Both the position numbers and the translations under genes were made by a program. DNA of 64,000 nt from a bacterium (GTDB taxonomy: Bacteria > Fidelibacterota > Marinisomatia > Marinisomatales > JAHJCW01). Shown here one piece after another: positions 17,641 to 25,090 of the stretch. The notes under the pieces were generated by a model, which was given only the letters and a program-made list of their open reading frames with translations, had not been told where the DNA came from and made no database searches. Location: the NCBI GenBank assembly GCA_028282845.1, contig JANQGY010000018.1, forward strand, positions 37,252-101,251, written 5' to 3'. Position 1 is the stretch's first letter. Every line of letters begins with the position of its first letter.

Positions 17641-18246
17641 ATGCAATTCGGTCCCGACAAATGGAACGAACGTTATTCTTCTAAGGAATATGTTTATGGA
17701 AAAGAGCCCAATCAATTTTTGATTCAAAATTATGCAAAAATTCCAAAGGGCACTGTGCTCTGTGTTGCCGACGGTGAAGGTCGCAACAGCGTTTTTCTTG
17801 CCAAACAAGGCTACACTGTTACAGCAATAGATTTTTCTCAACAGGCGATTGAGAAGACAAAGCAGTTAGCTAATGAGCATGGAGTTACTGTTAATACCGT
17901 CTGTGCCGATCTGTTAGATCATGATTTTGGTGTAAATAAATTTTCAGGGATCATTTCAATATATGCACACTTTAGTTCCCAAAATATTATTCATTTACAT
18001 GCCAAATATTATGCAGCTCTGCAAACGGATGGTGTGTTTTTGATGGAGGCTTTTGCCAAAGAACAATTACCGTTGGACTCCGGTGGGCCGAAAAATATTG
18101 ATTTATTGTATTCTATTGACAATATTGAAAAATCCTTTCCGGCGGGTGAAATACAATTATTGAAAAAGGATGTTGTTTATTTACATGAAGGTGATTTGCA
18201 TGACGGTAAAGCAGTTGTTGTTCGGGCGGTCGTAAGGAAATCATAG
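17641..18246 (+). CDS. Class I SAM-dependent methyltransferase
   Basis: 201 residues. The SAM-binding motif I appears as VLCVADGEGRNSVFLA, followed by VTAIDFS (acidic ribose-binding Asp) and NTVCADLLDHDF. The N-terminal WNERYSSKEYVYGKEPN is typical of the TehB/tellurite-resistance-like and SAM-MTase 11/25 groups. It starts 3 bases after the xth stop. The substrate is unknown. Confidence 0.85.
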   Translation: MQFGPDKWNERYSSKEYVYGKEPNQFLIQNYAKIPKGTVLCVADGEGRNSVFLAKQGYTVTAIDFSQQAIEKTKQLANEHGVTVNTVCADLLDHDFGVNKFSGIISIYAHFSSQNIIHLHAKYYAALQTDGVFLMEAFAKEQLPLDSGGPKNIDLLYSIDNIEKSFPAGEIQLLKKDVVYLHEGDLHDGKAVVVRAVVRKS

Positions 18247-18254
18247 GAGGTATT

Positions 18255-19028
18255 ATGAAATCAAAATTAGAAATAGCTGAAAATTGGCTAAAGCGTTACA
18301 CCGGTTCCGGTGTAAATGAATTAGGTGAATGGATATTATTGACAAATTTCCAAGATTATGTTGATCGCTTTGCGGAAAGATTTAATTCAGATGTTAAAGG
18401 CATCGGCGGACCAATGACATCAACCACCAATCAGGATGGATTAAGTATAATCAATTTTGGTATGGGTAGTGCCAATGCGGCTACTATCATGGATCTGTTA
18501 TCGAGCAAGAAGCCGAAAGGAGTGTTAATGCTTGGCAAATGCGGGGGACTGAAAAAGAGTACGGACATCGGACATTTTATTTTACCGAGCGCCGCCATCA
18601 GGGGCGATGGTACCAGTGACGATTATTTTCCGGAAGTCGTGCCGGCGATGCCTTCTTTTAAATTGCATAAATATGTTTCTGAAATATTAGTGGATCATAA
18701 CTTAGAATACCGCACAGGTGTTGTTTATACCACAAACCGAAGAATATGGGAATGGGATGAGCGGTTTAAACGTTATTTACGCAAAGTACGGGCGTTAGGA
18801 ATTGATATGGAAACGGCAACCGTTTTCATTACCGGACTAGCCAACGAAATTGTCCGTGGCGCATTATTGTTAGTATCGGATAGACCGATGGTGCCGGAAG
18901 GCGTCAAAACAGCCGAATCAGACAAGCAAGTCACTAAGAAATTTGCTCAGTTGCATCTTGATGTTGGAATTCAAACGCTGACCACGATCGAGAAAAAAGG
19001 CGACAAGATCAAACATTTCGGTTATTAA
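18255..19028 (+). CDS. amn: AMP nucleosidase (short, Bacteroidetes-type)
   Basis: 257-residue purine phosphorylase-fold enzyme that would hydrolyse AMP to adenine and ribose 5-phosphate. The nucleoside phosphorylase core is visible: INFGMGSANAATIMDLL, MLGKCGGLK, FILPSAAIRGDGTSDDYFP and the base-recognition LGIDMETATVF. The length matches the short AMP nucleosidases of Bacteroidetes rather than the about 480-residue E. coli Amn. AGGAGG precedes the ATG, and the gene follows the methyltransferase by 8 bases. Confidence 0.88.
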   Translation: MKSKLEIAENWLKRYTGSGVNELGEWILLTNFQDYVDRFAERFNSDVKGIGGPMTSTTNQDGLSIINFGMGSANAATIMDLLSSKKPKGVLMLGKCGGLKKSTDIGHFILPSAAIRGDGTSDDYFPEVVPAMPSFKLHKYVSEILVDHNLEYRTGVVYTTNRRIWEWDERFKRYLRKVRALGIDMETATVFITGLANEIVRGALLLVSDRPMVPEGVKTAESDKQVTKKFAQLHLDVGIQTLTTIEKKGDKIKHFGY

Positions 19029-19104
19029 AGCTAAATGGAATTATTGTTAGTTTTTCTCTTCTGTCGGGCTGTGATGAATATTACAACTCGCAATGATCTA
19101 TCGT

Positions 19105-19944
19105 TTATATTGACAAAGAAAATATTATAGTTGAATATCTACTGATGCTTCTCTGCCCGATATATTCTTTGCTCTTAAAGTGTGTAATAAGCTTAAACCC
19201 AATTCTATCATAGCGAAATTCCAATCCCGCTTGGAATTGATGCACCGGGCTAACTATCTTGACACCATATTCATAATTGTCAAAACCGGTTAGAAATACA
19301 TTTCTTGACACATTTGAAATAGCATAGGACAAAAAGATATTTGCACCACCGCCTTGTATTAATAATCCGTTAATGTTGCTTAACATTTCTATTCCAACCG
19401 CCTGTTGTATTTTGATATTTCCTAATTCAACATCAAGAAATGGTGCAAAGTTCAATGGTGCAAAATCCACTAGGTATTCAATCCTTGGATTAAAGATATA
19501 GCCAAGCCTTGTTTGGACTTGACTGTCCCATCCTTGAAAGAGAACATCACCGATCATTTTGTGAATGGCATCCTGCACGTCCTGAGCAAAGGAATATTTA
19601 CCGGTTGAGCCTAATTTTGTGCTCAGCATGAACCGCCAATCATCAATAAAATATTCATATTGCAATCCAAGGTAGCCGTATCCGGCATAGGGATGCGTAT
19701 CGGGTTGCGGTTCTGATAGATCACAATCATTTTTACTTGGCGTATAAGTATCAATTTGATATTTCACTGTCAAAGGAATTGACCCGAATCTATAAGCTAA
19801 ACCGATTGAACCGGTATAATCTTGATCGGTTTGGAACAGTGCATCATTGACGATCATGACTTCAAATTGATTATTAGGTTCGGTAGTATTTTGGCCGTAA
19901 ACCGAATACAAACATAAAAGAAATATGGCGATCAAATGACGCAT
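19105..19944 (-). CDS. lpxR: Lipid A deacylase LpxR family outer-membrane protein (DUF2219)
   Basis: 279 residues with a signal peptide (1-17, cleavage near VYGQ). LpxR removes the 3'-linked acyloxyacyl group of lipid A. Family motifs are visible: NDALFQTDQDYTGSIGL (active-site Asn-Asp), HPYAGYGYLGLQYEY, and DVQDAIHKMIG with the catalytic His, followed by GWDSQVQTRLG. The C-terminal residues form strands ending in FSLSI. It starts 4 bases after the hemW stop, so the two may be co-transcribed. Confidence 0.85.
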   Translation of the reverse strand: MRHLIAIFLLCLYSVYGQNTTEPNNQFEVMIVNDALFQTDQDYTGSIGLAYRFGSIPLTVKYQIDTYTPSKNDCDLSEPQPDTHPYAGYGYLGLQYEYFIDDWRFMLSTKLGSTGKYSFAQDVQDAIHKMIGDVLFQGWDSQVQTRLGYIFNPRIEYLVDFAPLNFAPFLDVELGNIKIQQAVGIEMLSNINGLLIQGGGANIFLSYAISNVSRNVFLTGFDNYEYGVKIVSPVHQFQAGLEFRYDRIGFKLITHFKSKEYIGQRSISRYSTIIFSLSI

Positions 19945-19948
19945 AATT

Positions 19949-21079
19949 TTATAGCATCAGTTCTACTGCTATGGCATCAGCAAATTGCAGTCCTCGCTGA
20001 TTCAATCTAAGGTTACTGTTATCTATGATTATCATATCAGGATATTTATTCCGAATCTTTTGCACACTATCTTTTAGTTCTATAATCCTATTATCAGGAA
20101 TCTTATTCAGTGCTACACCATCAATCATTCGCAATCCAAAGCCGACTATTTCGTTAATTCTATCATTTTCGCTGATATAATCGTATGATTCAATTGGTGA
20201 CTTATCGTTCTCGATCATCAAAATATACTGTTCCAAATTACTGTAATTATTCCATCGCTTTAAACCGTCAAAACTATGCGCCGATGCCCCGAAACCGATG
20301 TATTTGTCATGATTCCAATAATGCAAATTATGTAAGCACTCTTTGCCGGCTTTTGAAAAATTTGATATTTCATATTGCCGATATTTATTCTTGCTCAATA
20401 TTTCGGTCGCAGTATTATATAAATCAATCTGCATTTCATCATCAGGAATTTGGATCGTTTTTTTATTCACCAAATCATTTAGTACCGTTCCATTTTCTAC
20501 GGTCAATGAATAGGCCGAAATATGCTCGGGATCCAATTCGACTAATTCATTTAGATCATTTTTCCAATCATTTGCCGATTGGTCGGTAATATTATAGATC
20601 AGATCACAATTGATATTATCAAAACCGGCTTTCCGCGCTGAGTTAAATGTGTTGACTGCATCATCGGACGTATGAATCCGAGAAAGGAACTTCAATAATT
20701 CGGGATTGAAAGATTGAATACCAATTGATAAGCGATTTATGCCAAGTGTCCGAAAATCTTGTAATTTGTCGAGCGGCGCTTCACCGGGATTGGCTTCCAA
20801 TGTAAATTCAATATTATTGCTTAAGTCAAAACTTTTGTCTAACGCAGAAATGATTTTTTCCAATTGAGTCTGAGATAAAATACTCGGTGTGCCGCCACCA
20901 ATGAATACCGTATCAAATTTCCATTTACTGACGTCAGTATCGGAATTTTTTATTTCCGCGATCAGGGCATTGACAAAATTATCAATCCGGTCATCCTGTT
21001 CGGCAACTGAATAAAAATCGCAGTAAATACATTTTGTAATACAAAATGGAATATGTATGTATATTCCCGCTGTTTGCAT
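19949..21079 (-). CDS. hemW: HemW-like radical SAM protein
   Basis: 376 residues from the ATG at 21079, which gives the family N-terminus (AGIYIHIPFC); an ATG 15 bases upstream is also in frame. The radical SAM cluster motif is CITKCIYCDF. VFIGGGTPS, ANPGE and LSIGIQSF follow in order as in HemN/HemW. HemW is a heme chaperone rather than a coproporphyrinogen oxidase. That reading is favoured here by length and by FCITKCIYCDF lacking the extra HemN Cys. Confidence 0.93.
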   Translation of the reverse strand: MQTAGIYIHIPFCITKCIYCDFYSVAEQDDRIDNFVNALIAEIKNSDTDVSKWKFDTVFIGGGTPSILSQTQLEKIISALDKSFDLSNNIEFTLEANPGEAPLDKLQDFRTLGINRLSIGIQSFNPELLKFLSRIHTSDDAVNTFNSARKAGFDNINCDLIYNITDQSANDWKNDLNELVELDPEHISAYSLTVENGTVLNDLVNKKTIQIPDDEMQIDLYNTATEILSKNKYRQYEISNFSKAGKECLHNLHYWNHDKYIGFGASAHSFDGLKRWNNYSNLEQYILMIENDKSPIESYDYISENDRINEIVGFGLRMIDGVALNKIPDNRIIELKDSVQKIRNKYPDMIIIDNSNLRLNQRGLQFADAIAVELML

Positions 21080-21133
21080 GACAAAAGTTACCAAAAATTT
21101 ATATACTCAAAAAAGTTGTTGAACCCCATCTTT

Positions 21134-21157
21134 ATCTTCCCCAGTTTTGGGGAAGAT
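21134..21157. repeat. Left terminal hairpin of the DUF559 element
   Basis: Ten-base stem (ATCTTCCCCA / TGGGGAAGAT) around a GTTT loop, preceded by AACCCC at 21122-21127. Confidence 0.7.
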
Positions 21158-21165
21158 ATTTGATT

Positions 21166-21540
21166 ATGAAATATTCGACATTACCAAAACCACCAAAGAA
21201 TTCAACACAGATAGCACGGGTACTAAGAAATAATATGACCGAACCCGAATGGAAATTGTGGGGACATATTAGACGAAAACAATTAGGTGTAAAATTTAAA
21301 AGACAGGTACCAATTGGAAATTATATTGTAGATTTTTTTGCATTGAAAATTGGATTAGTGATCGAAGTAGATGGCAGTCAACATCTGACTGAAAAAGGAG
21401 CACAAAAAGATAAAATCAGAAGTGAATTTTTAGAGAAATATGGAATCAAAATCATTAGATATACGAACTTGGATATTTTTGAAAACATCAACGGTGTTTT
21501 GGAAAATATTAATTATACAATCAATAAATTAAAGCCCTAG
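21166..21540 (+). CDS. DUF559 protein (Vsr/PD-(D/E)XK-like endonuclease fold)
   Basis: 124 residues from the ATG at 21166. The family core is present: NMTEPEWKLWGHIRRKQLGVKFKRQ, then VDFFALKIGLVIEVDGSQH (the D and E of a PD-ExK-like site) and KIIRYTNLDIFENINGVL. DUF559 proteins are small nuclease-fold proteins related to very short patch repair endonucleases; no partner methylase is present here. It has the opposite orientation to hemW and is bounded by inverted repeats, suggesting it moves as a unit. Confidence 0.88.
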   Translation: MKYSTLPKPPKNSTQIARVLRNNMTEPEWKLWGHIRRKQLGVKFKRQVPIGNYIVDFFALKIGLVIEVDGSQHLTEKGAQKDKIRSEFLEKYGIKIIRYTNLDIFENINGVLENINYTINKLKP

Positions 21541-21575
21541 TCCTCCCCAACTATGGGGAGGATTTAGGCGGGGTT
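21541..21575. repeat. Right terminal inverted repeat of the DUF559 element
   Basis: Begins directly after the DUF559 stop codon. A nine-base stem (TCCTCCCCA / TGGGGAGGA) encloses a short loop and is followed by TTTAGGC and GGGGTT, mirroring the left end. Confidence 0.7.
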
Positions 21576-21608
21576 TATTAAATTCAAATAAGAATTAAAG
21601 AGGAAACG

Positions 21609-22286
21609 ATGCTGAAAAGACTCAATAGTATTTTAATATTTATTTTAATCATACTATCAAATTTATTTGGCCAAATCGGGCAATTACGTGTCGGTTTTGA
21701 CATTGACGACACAACACTATACTCCGAACAGGCTTTTGTCGCCGCTCCCCGAAATGCGGAGGGTAATCTCGATTATGCCTGGATAAATATGCACGACAAA
21801 GAATACTCTTTGCCAATTACACCGGTAATTACCTTGATTGATTATTTCCGTGCGCATGGGCATGAAGTATATTTTATTACAGCTCGTCCCGGTGTAAATG
21901 GCGACAGTGTCGCGGCTTTCTTAACGCGTACGCTCAATTTTGCAGTGCAGGCGGATAGTAATTTATTCTTTTCTCCAAAAGAAACGAATGGCGATTTCCG
22001 CTATACTACTAAACATATAAAAATGCGGGAACTCAACCTTGACCTATATTATGGTGATTCTGATACGGATATAATCGCCGCCCTTAAGGCCGATGTTCAT
22101 CCGGTAAGGGTTGTTAGAAGTTCCGAGTCGATCAAGGAATATGGCAGCAATTATTTTGGCAATACTAATAAAGGCAATACTGCCAAAGCACCTTTTGATG
22201 CGATTGACCTCGAAATGTTTTATCGAGCAAATGTCGGTATTTTCGGTGAGTCGATTTATCCGATTACGTGGAGTCCAAAGAAGTGA
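21609..22286 (+). CDS. aphA: Class B acid phosphatase (AphA-like)
   Basis: 225 residues with a signal peptide (about 1-21, ending near LFGQ), so the enzyme is periplasmic. HAD-superfamily motifs are clear: FDIDDTTLYSE (nucleophile Asp and acid/base Asp), FITARPG, and YGDSDTDI near the C-terminus. AphA-type enzymes release phosphate from nucleotides and other organic esters. A degraded copy of its last 20 residues lies 2.1 kb downstream (24348-24431), with the relic integron between. Confidence 0.9.
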   Translation: MLKRLNSILIFILIILSNLFGQIGQLRVGFDIDDTTLYSEQAFVAAPRNAEGNLDYAWINMHDKEYSLPITPVITLIDYFRAHGHEVYFITARPGVNGDSVAAFLTRTLNFAVQADSNLFFSPKETNGDFRYTTKHIKMRELNLDLYYGDSDTDIIAALKADVHPVRVVRSSESIKEYGSNYFGNTNKGNTAKAPFDAIDLEMFYRANVGIFGESIYPITWSPKK

Positions 22287-22320
22287 ATGTTAGAACAATT
22301 CCTACGATAACCTGCATTTA

Positions 22321-23136
22321 CTAATTTCCATAGAAATGCAATCCGTGGTTCATCGGATTTCCAAAACCATAACCAACATTTGAATTCCAGTATCCGTAAG
22401 ACCAATCACCAGTTGACGGTTCTGTAAGGTCAGCTGCTTTTGAGCCATAAAATTCTTCGTTACCATCGTCTGAGGGTCTGTAATATCTAATCTCAAAATG
22501 AAGATGAGGACCACCAACTGTACCAGAATATAAATGTTTTGAAACAGTGTCCCCAACACTTACAAACTGACCATCTAATGAGGAAAATTTAGCTTCATCC
22601 AAATCTAAGTCAATGTGACCGTAAAGTGTAACTAATTTACCAACAATCTGATTTGAGGAATCCTGAATTTCTTTTGTTATTGATAAGTAGTGGCGATATT
22701 TTTCTGCATCTTTTACTGTTCTAACAATACCATCATGGGAAGCATAAAGAATAACTTCTGTTTCATTGTTTTCTATATGTAAATCAACTGCCTCGTGATG
22801 TTGAGATGCTCCTTTTAGTGCGCCAAATTCACCTATGGAAGGAACCGTAAATGAGGGCATTAGTCCAGATGCATTTGCCAATGGATTATAAAATTCAATT
22901 TTACGAACCTGTTCAAGAAAGTTATTCACTTCAATTCTAAAAGAGTCATTGTTATCAGAAATGTAATATGCTGGTGTTAACATATCTTGATAACCATTTT
23001 CCTCACTATTAGAATTGTTAACCGGACTATTGTTACTACAACCAGAAATAGAAATTAGTATAACAAGGATGGCGGGTGTATAGGACCTAAAACTATTTCG
23101 AATGGAAAGTAATAATATTATAAGGATTGTATTCAT
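22321..23136 (-). CDS. M23-family metallopeptidase lipoprotein
   Basis: 271 residues. A lipoprotein signal is likely (hydrophobic stretch ending ISISGC near residue 33). The LytM/M23 zinc motifs are HHEAVDLH and, near the C-terminus, HLHFE; TLYGHIDLDL lies between. Such enzymes cut peptidoglycan cross-bridges or bind peptidoglycan. It is read towards aphA and is the second gene in the relic cassette array, separated from the nuclease gene by an attC-like site. The N-terminal extension before the hydrophobic segment is unusual and the start is uncertain. Confidence 0.85.
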   Translation of the reverse strand: MNTILIILLLSIRNSFRSYTPAILVILISISGCSNNSPVNNSNSEENGYQDMLTPAYYISDNNDSFRIEVNNFLEQVRKIEFYNPLANASGLMPSFTVPSIGEFGALKGASQHHEAVDLHIENNETEVILYASHDGIVRTVKDAEKYRHYLSITKEIQDSSNQIVGKLVTLYGHIDLDLDEAKFSSLDGQFVSVGDTVSKHLYSGTVGGPHLHFEIRYYRPSDDGNEEFYGSKAADLTEPSTGDWSYGYWNSNVGYGFGNPMNHGLHFYGN

Positions 23137-23168
23137 CAGATTTTCCTTTTTACAAAATCATTTTGCTC

Positions 23169-23240
23169 TCTAATGTCCCGCATAAGCCACCGACAAAAGG
23201 TGTAGCCTTTTGGGGATCGGGCTGAATGTCCTTGTTAGCC
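23169..23240 (-). repeat. attC-like integron recombination site
   Basis: Between the nuclease stop and the M23 gene. On the minus strand it opens with GGCTAACAAGGAC, continues TTCAGCCCGA, has an inner stem AAAAGG...CCTTTT, then GTCGGTGGCTTATGCGGGAC and closes with ATTAGAG. This follows the attC plan R''-L''-loop-L'-R' (TAACAA ... TCAAGCCGAC ... GTCGGCTTA ... GTTAG). The closing core has A in place of the invariant G of GTT, so it is probably degenerate. The inner AAAAGG/CCTTTT stem and outer GCC/GGC pairing support the fold. Confidence 0.6.
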
Positions 23241-23253
23241 TCATTTTAGTTAG

Positions 23254-23997
23254 CTAGCCATCTATGTCCCACATTGTACCCGGTTTACTCTTTTGATTGT
23301 GGAAATCACTCCCGGACACACGATCCCAAAAGCGACCGCCAATTTTTTGTTCAGCATCGTATGTAACCACAAGGTAGTCTTCCAAATTGCCTGGAAGTTT
23401 CTTATTTTCCATTTCAAAAGTCCAAAGTTTGAGGCGACCACGCTTATCTTCTGCTAAAACACTCTTTATAAAAGCATGCGGTATTGGGACATCAATACCA
23501 TAATCGTCTGTTTCATCTCCTATCGTTTTAATCTGTTTATTAAAGTAGAAAACTGGGGCCGTCAGAACAAAGGTCTCTAGAATATCGTTTTTATTGTTTA
23601 GGCTTCGTACGGCACTTTCGAGAGCCCGCCATATTCCTCGATTGAAATTTGGTTTTTGTGGGGACATATTTGATAACAAAAATGTTTCACTATTTTGGAT
23701 TTCCAGCGCATCTTGGTTAGCACTTCCCACTAAATGCCCTCGATCATATCCACTACCTTTATAGGCTTTAAGACCGGCTCTGAACCTTCTAGGAATTCGA
23801 ACATCTGCTCTGAAGTTGTCGAGCCTGTCATCTATTTCCCACTCAAATTTAGCATTCGGGTTTATTATCTCCAAAACCCACTTAGCCTGTCGAAAATACC
23901 AGGAGTAACCAATGGTAAAATATCTCCCGGTTAAAATTTCATCGCAGACTGGTGCACCATATCGAAGTTCACGTTGCATTTGGAATGGATCATTCAT
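23254..23997 (-). CDS. DNA/RNA non-specific endonuclease (NucA/NUC family)
   Basis: 247 residues. The catalytic DRGH is at 85-88 (GYDRGHLVGSANQDA) and the metal-binding Asn follows in LLSNMSPQKPNFNRGIW, the beta-beta-alpha-metal nuclease core. No signal peptide is visible, although most relatives are secreted, so it may act in the cytoplasm or need another export route. Its start is 40 bases from the attI-like copy A and its end abuts an attC-like site, the position expected of a first integron cassette. Confidence 0.9.
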   Translation of the reverse strand: MNDPFQMQRELRYGAPVCDEILTGRYFTIGYSWYFRQAKWVLEIINPNAKFEWEIDDRLDNFRADVRIPRRFRAGLKAYKGSGYDRGHLVGSANQDALEIQNSETFLLSNMSPQKPNFNRGIWRALESAVRSLNNKNDILETFVLTAPVFYFNKQIKTIGDETDDYGIDVPIPHAFIKSVLAEDKRGRLKLWTFEMENKKLPGNLEDYLVVTYDAEQKIGGRFWDRVSGSDFHNQKSKPGTMWDIDG

Positions 23998-24037
23998 AAT
24001 TCTCTCCTTATATATATGTTGAGATTTATTCTCGAGT

Positions 24038-24066
24038 CTAACTAATATTTATAACGATTTATCATA
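24038..24066 (-). repeat. attI-like repeat, copy A
   Basis: A 29-base segment that recurs almost exactly at 24864-24892. On the minus strand it starts TATGATAAATCG, a plausible -10 hexamer, and ends in GTTAG; the following bases complete GTTAGAC, which fits the integron core GTTRRRY. It lies between the nuclease cassette and the integrase fragment, exactly where attI and the cassette promoter sit in integrons. Confidence 0.5.
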
Positions 24067-24195
24067 GATAATCTTAAATAAATATATATGAAATATACAA
24101 TATAATTGATTTAATATATTACAATAAATGTATAAAGATTGTCCTCCTATAGTTAATTATTGAAAATCCAACATAAGCATTAATATATTCAAAAT

Positions 24196-24327
24196 ATGAA
24201 GAAATCAGATCATTCTAAATATCTTTCAAAGCCGAAATTATTAGGACATAAAGATGTATGGACAACAATGATCTATACACATATCTTAAACAAAGGTGGT
24301 TTTAGGATTCACAGTCCATTAGATTAA
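24196..24327 (+). pseudogene. intI: C-terminal fragment of an integron integrase (IntI-type tyrosine recombinase)
   Basis: A short frame of 43 codons ends with [18 protein letters not shown] followed by [11 protein letters not shown] and a stop. LLGH plus IYTH supplies the His and nucleophile Tyr region of tyrosine recombinases, and GG-x3-SPLD at the end is characteristic of integron integrases rather than XerC/D. The N-terminal nine-tenths, including the catalytic Arg residues, is absent, and a stop lies just upstream, so the gene is dead. Its orientation is opposite to the cassette genes, as in real integrons. Confidence 0.75.
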
Positions 24328-24347
24328 TAAATATTAATATCATAAAA

Positions 24348-24431
24348 TTATCCTACGAAGCAAAAGTTCGTATTTTAGGTGAATCAATCTCCTCAATCAA
24401 ATGGAGTTCAAAGAAACGCATGTTTAGCGGT
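24348..24431 (+). pseudogene. Remnant of an AphA-like C-terminus
   Basis: In frame it encodes a tail reading GESISSIKWSSKK followed by ten more residues and a stop. This aligns with the last 22 residues of the intact acid phosphatase (GESIYPITWSPKK, ending at 22286), with the preceding residues Y-x-A-x-V-x-I also shared. Nothing upstream resembles the rest of aphA. It abuts the integrase fragment on one side and overlaps the GNAT stop on the other. Confidence 0.6.
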
Positions 24432-24432
24432 T

Positions 24433-24852
24433 CTAATTGAGCTTTTTGAAGTAGAATAGTTCGGGATCCCCGTCATCCAAATTATGCACAATACCACTCG
24501 GTTCATATGACATACTTTGCATGAGTGCTTGCATTGGTTCATTTGATTTATTGGTTGATGTGAACAACTTGCCTGTCTTACATATTTCTTCTAGATGAGA
24601 AACTAGAGCGGTGCCCACTCCTTTGCGTCGTCTTGCTTCTGCAACTATCAACATGGAGATAAATCCCTGCGAGAAAAAGGTGTACTCAAGTACGGCATAC
24701 CCAACCACAACATTATCAACTACGGCTACAAAAGTACTATCTCCTGACACCCACTCGCAAATATGCCGCCTACGATTCTCATCGTGTGCGGTCAAATGAT
24801 CAACGGATATGATCGCTTCAATGTCGGATTCTGTTGCCTTATTTATTTTCAT
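24433..24852 (-). CDS. GNAT-family N-acetyltransferase (cassette-like)
   Basis: 139 residues of GNAT fold; the acetyl-CoA pyrophosphate loop is visible as EARRRKGVGTALVSHLEE, preceded by the strand FISMLIVA. The acceptor substrate is unknown. Its start lies 12 bases from attI-like copy B, so it sits in a first-cassette position relative to that site. No complete attC is seen after its stop, where the sequence runs directly into the aphA-like remnant. Confidence 0.85.
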   Translation of the reverse strand: MKINKATESDIEAIISVDHLTAHDENRRRHICEWVSGDSTFVAVVDNVVVGYAVLEYTFFSQGFISMLIVAEARRRKGVGTALVSHLEEICKTGKLFTSTNKSNEPMQALMQSMSYEPSGIVHNLDDGDPELFYFKKLN

Positions 24853-24863
24853 TATCCTATTCG

Positions 24864-24892
24864 CTAACTAATATTTATAACGATTTATTATA
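24864..24892 (-). repeat. attI-like repeat, copy B
   Basis: Matches copy A (24038-24066) at 28 of 29 bases. On the minus strand it begins with a perfect TATAAT, then AAATCGTTATAAATATTAGTTAG, and runs into the GNAT start 12 bases on. The conserved TATAAT/TATGAT suggests that the repeat carries the cassette promoter -10 element as well as the crossover core. Confidence 0.5.
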
Positions 24893-24923
24893 CTATAAAT
24901 TATTTAAATATTTAGAAAATTAA

Positions 24924-25063
24924 AACAAGGCATGGAAATGTTCAATGTGGTCGGGAGCGGTGTTACCTGCTAATCCAAATGAATTGAAATTTCCGCTAAT
25001 CACTTTACTGTTTGCTACATTTCCAAAACTTCCCGTTTAAGGACTGTTTTCCTTTTCAGTCCT
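24924..25063 (+). pseudogene. Unidentified gene tail followed by a hairpin
   Basis: A frame of 38 codons with no clear start (after a stop at 24921) ends with PLITLLFATFPKLPV at 25040. A hairpin AGGACTG...CAGTCCT follows directly (25040-25063). The layout of coding tail plus terminator-like hairpin suggests the end of a lost gene next to attI-like copy B. I do not recognise the protein; it could be chance. Confidence 0.25.
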
Positions 25064-25090
25064 AAGTTAATTATCAGATAATCAGCTGTT

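Larger units (their letters stand above)
21122..21575 (+). mobile_element. DUF559 single-gene element bounded by hairpin-containing inverted repeats
   Basis: The DUF559 gene is flanked on both sides by matching inverted ends. The left end reads AACCCC then a hairpin ATCTTCCCC-A...T-GGGGAAGAT (21134-21157). The complement of the right end reads AACCCC then a hairpin with CCTCCCC...GGGGAGG (21541-21562, GGGGTT at 21570-21575). Aligned over about 36 bases, the two ends match at most positions. The unit thus looks like a discrete mobile or once-mobile cassette of about 450 bases. Target-site duplications are not obvious. Confidence 0.55.

Noticed and set aside
21134..21157. Simple rho-independent terminator between hemW and DUF559
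   Set aside because: It lacks a T-run and its whole layout is mirrored at the other end of the gene, so I treat it as an element end, though a terminator role is not excluded.
24196..24327. A functional small protein of 43 residues
   Set aside because: The sequence is the tail of an integrase with no ribosome binding site and a stop directly upstream; a relic is the simpler reading.
24433..24852. GNAT gene as part of the same cassette array as the nuclease
   Set aside because: It lies on the integrase side of attI-like copy A and next to its own copy B, and no attC joins it to the nuclease; it seems to belong to a second platform.
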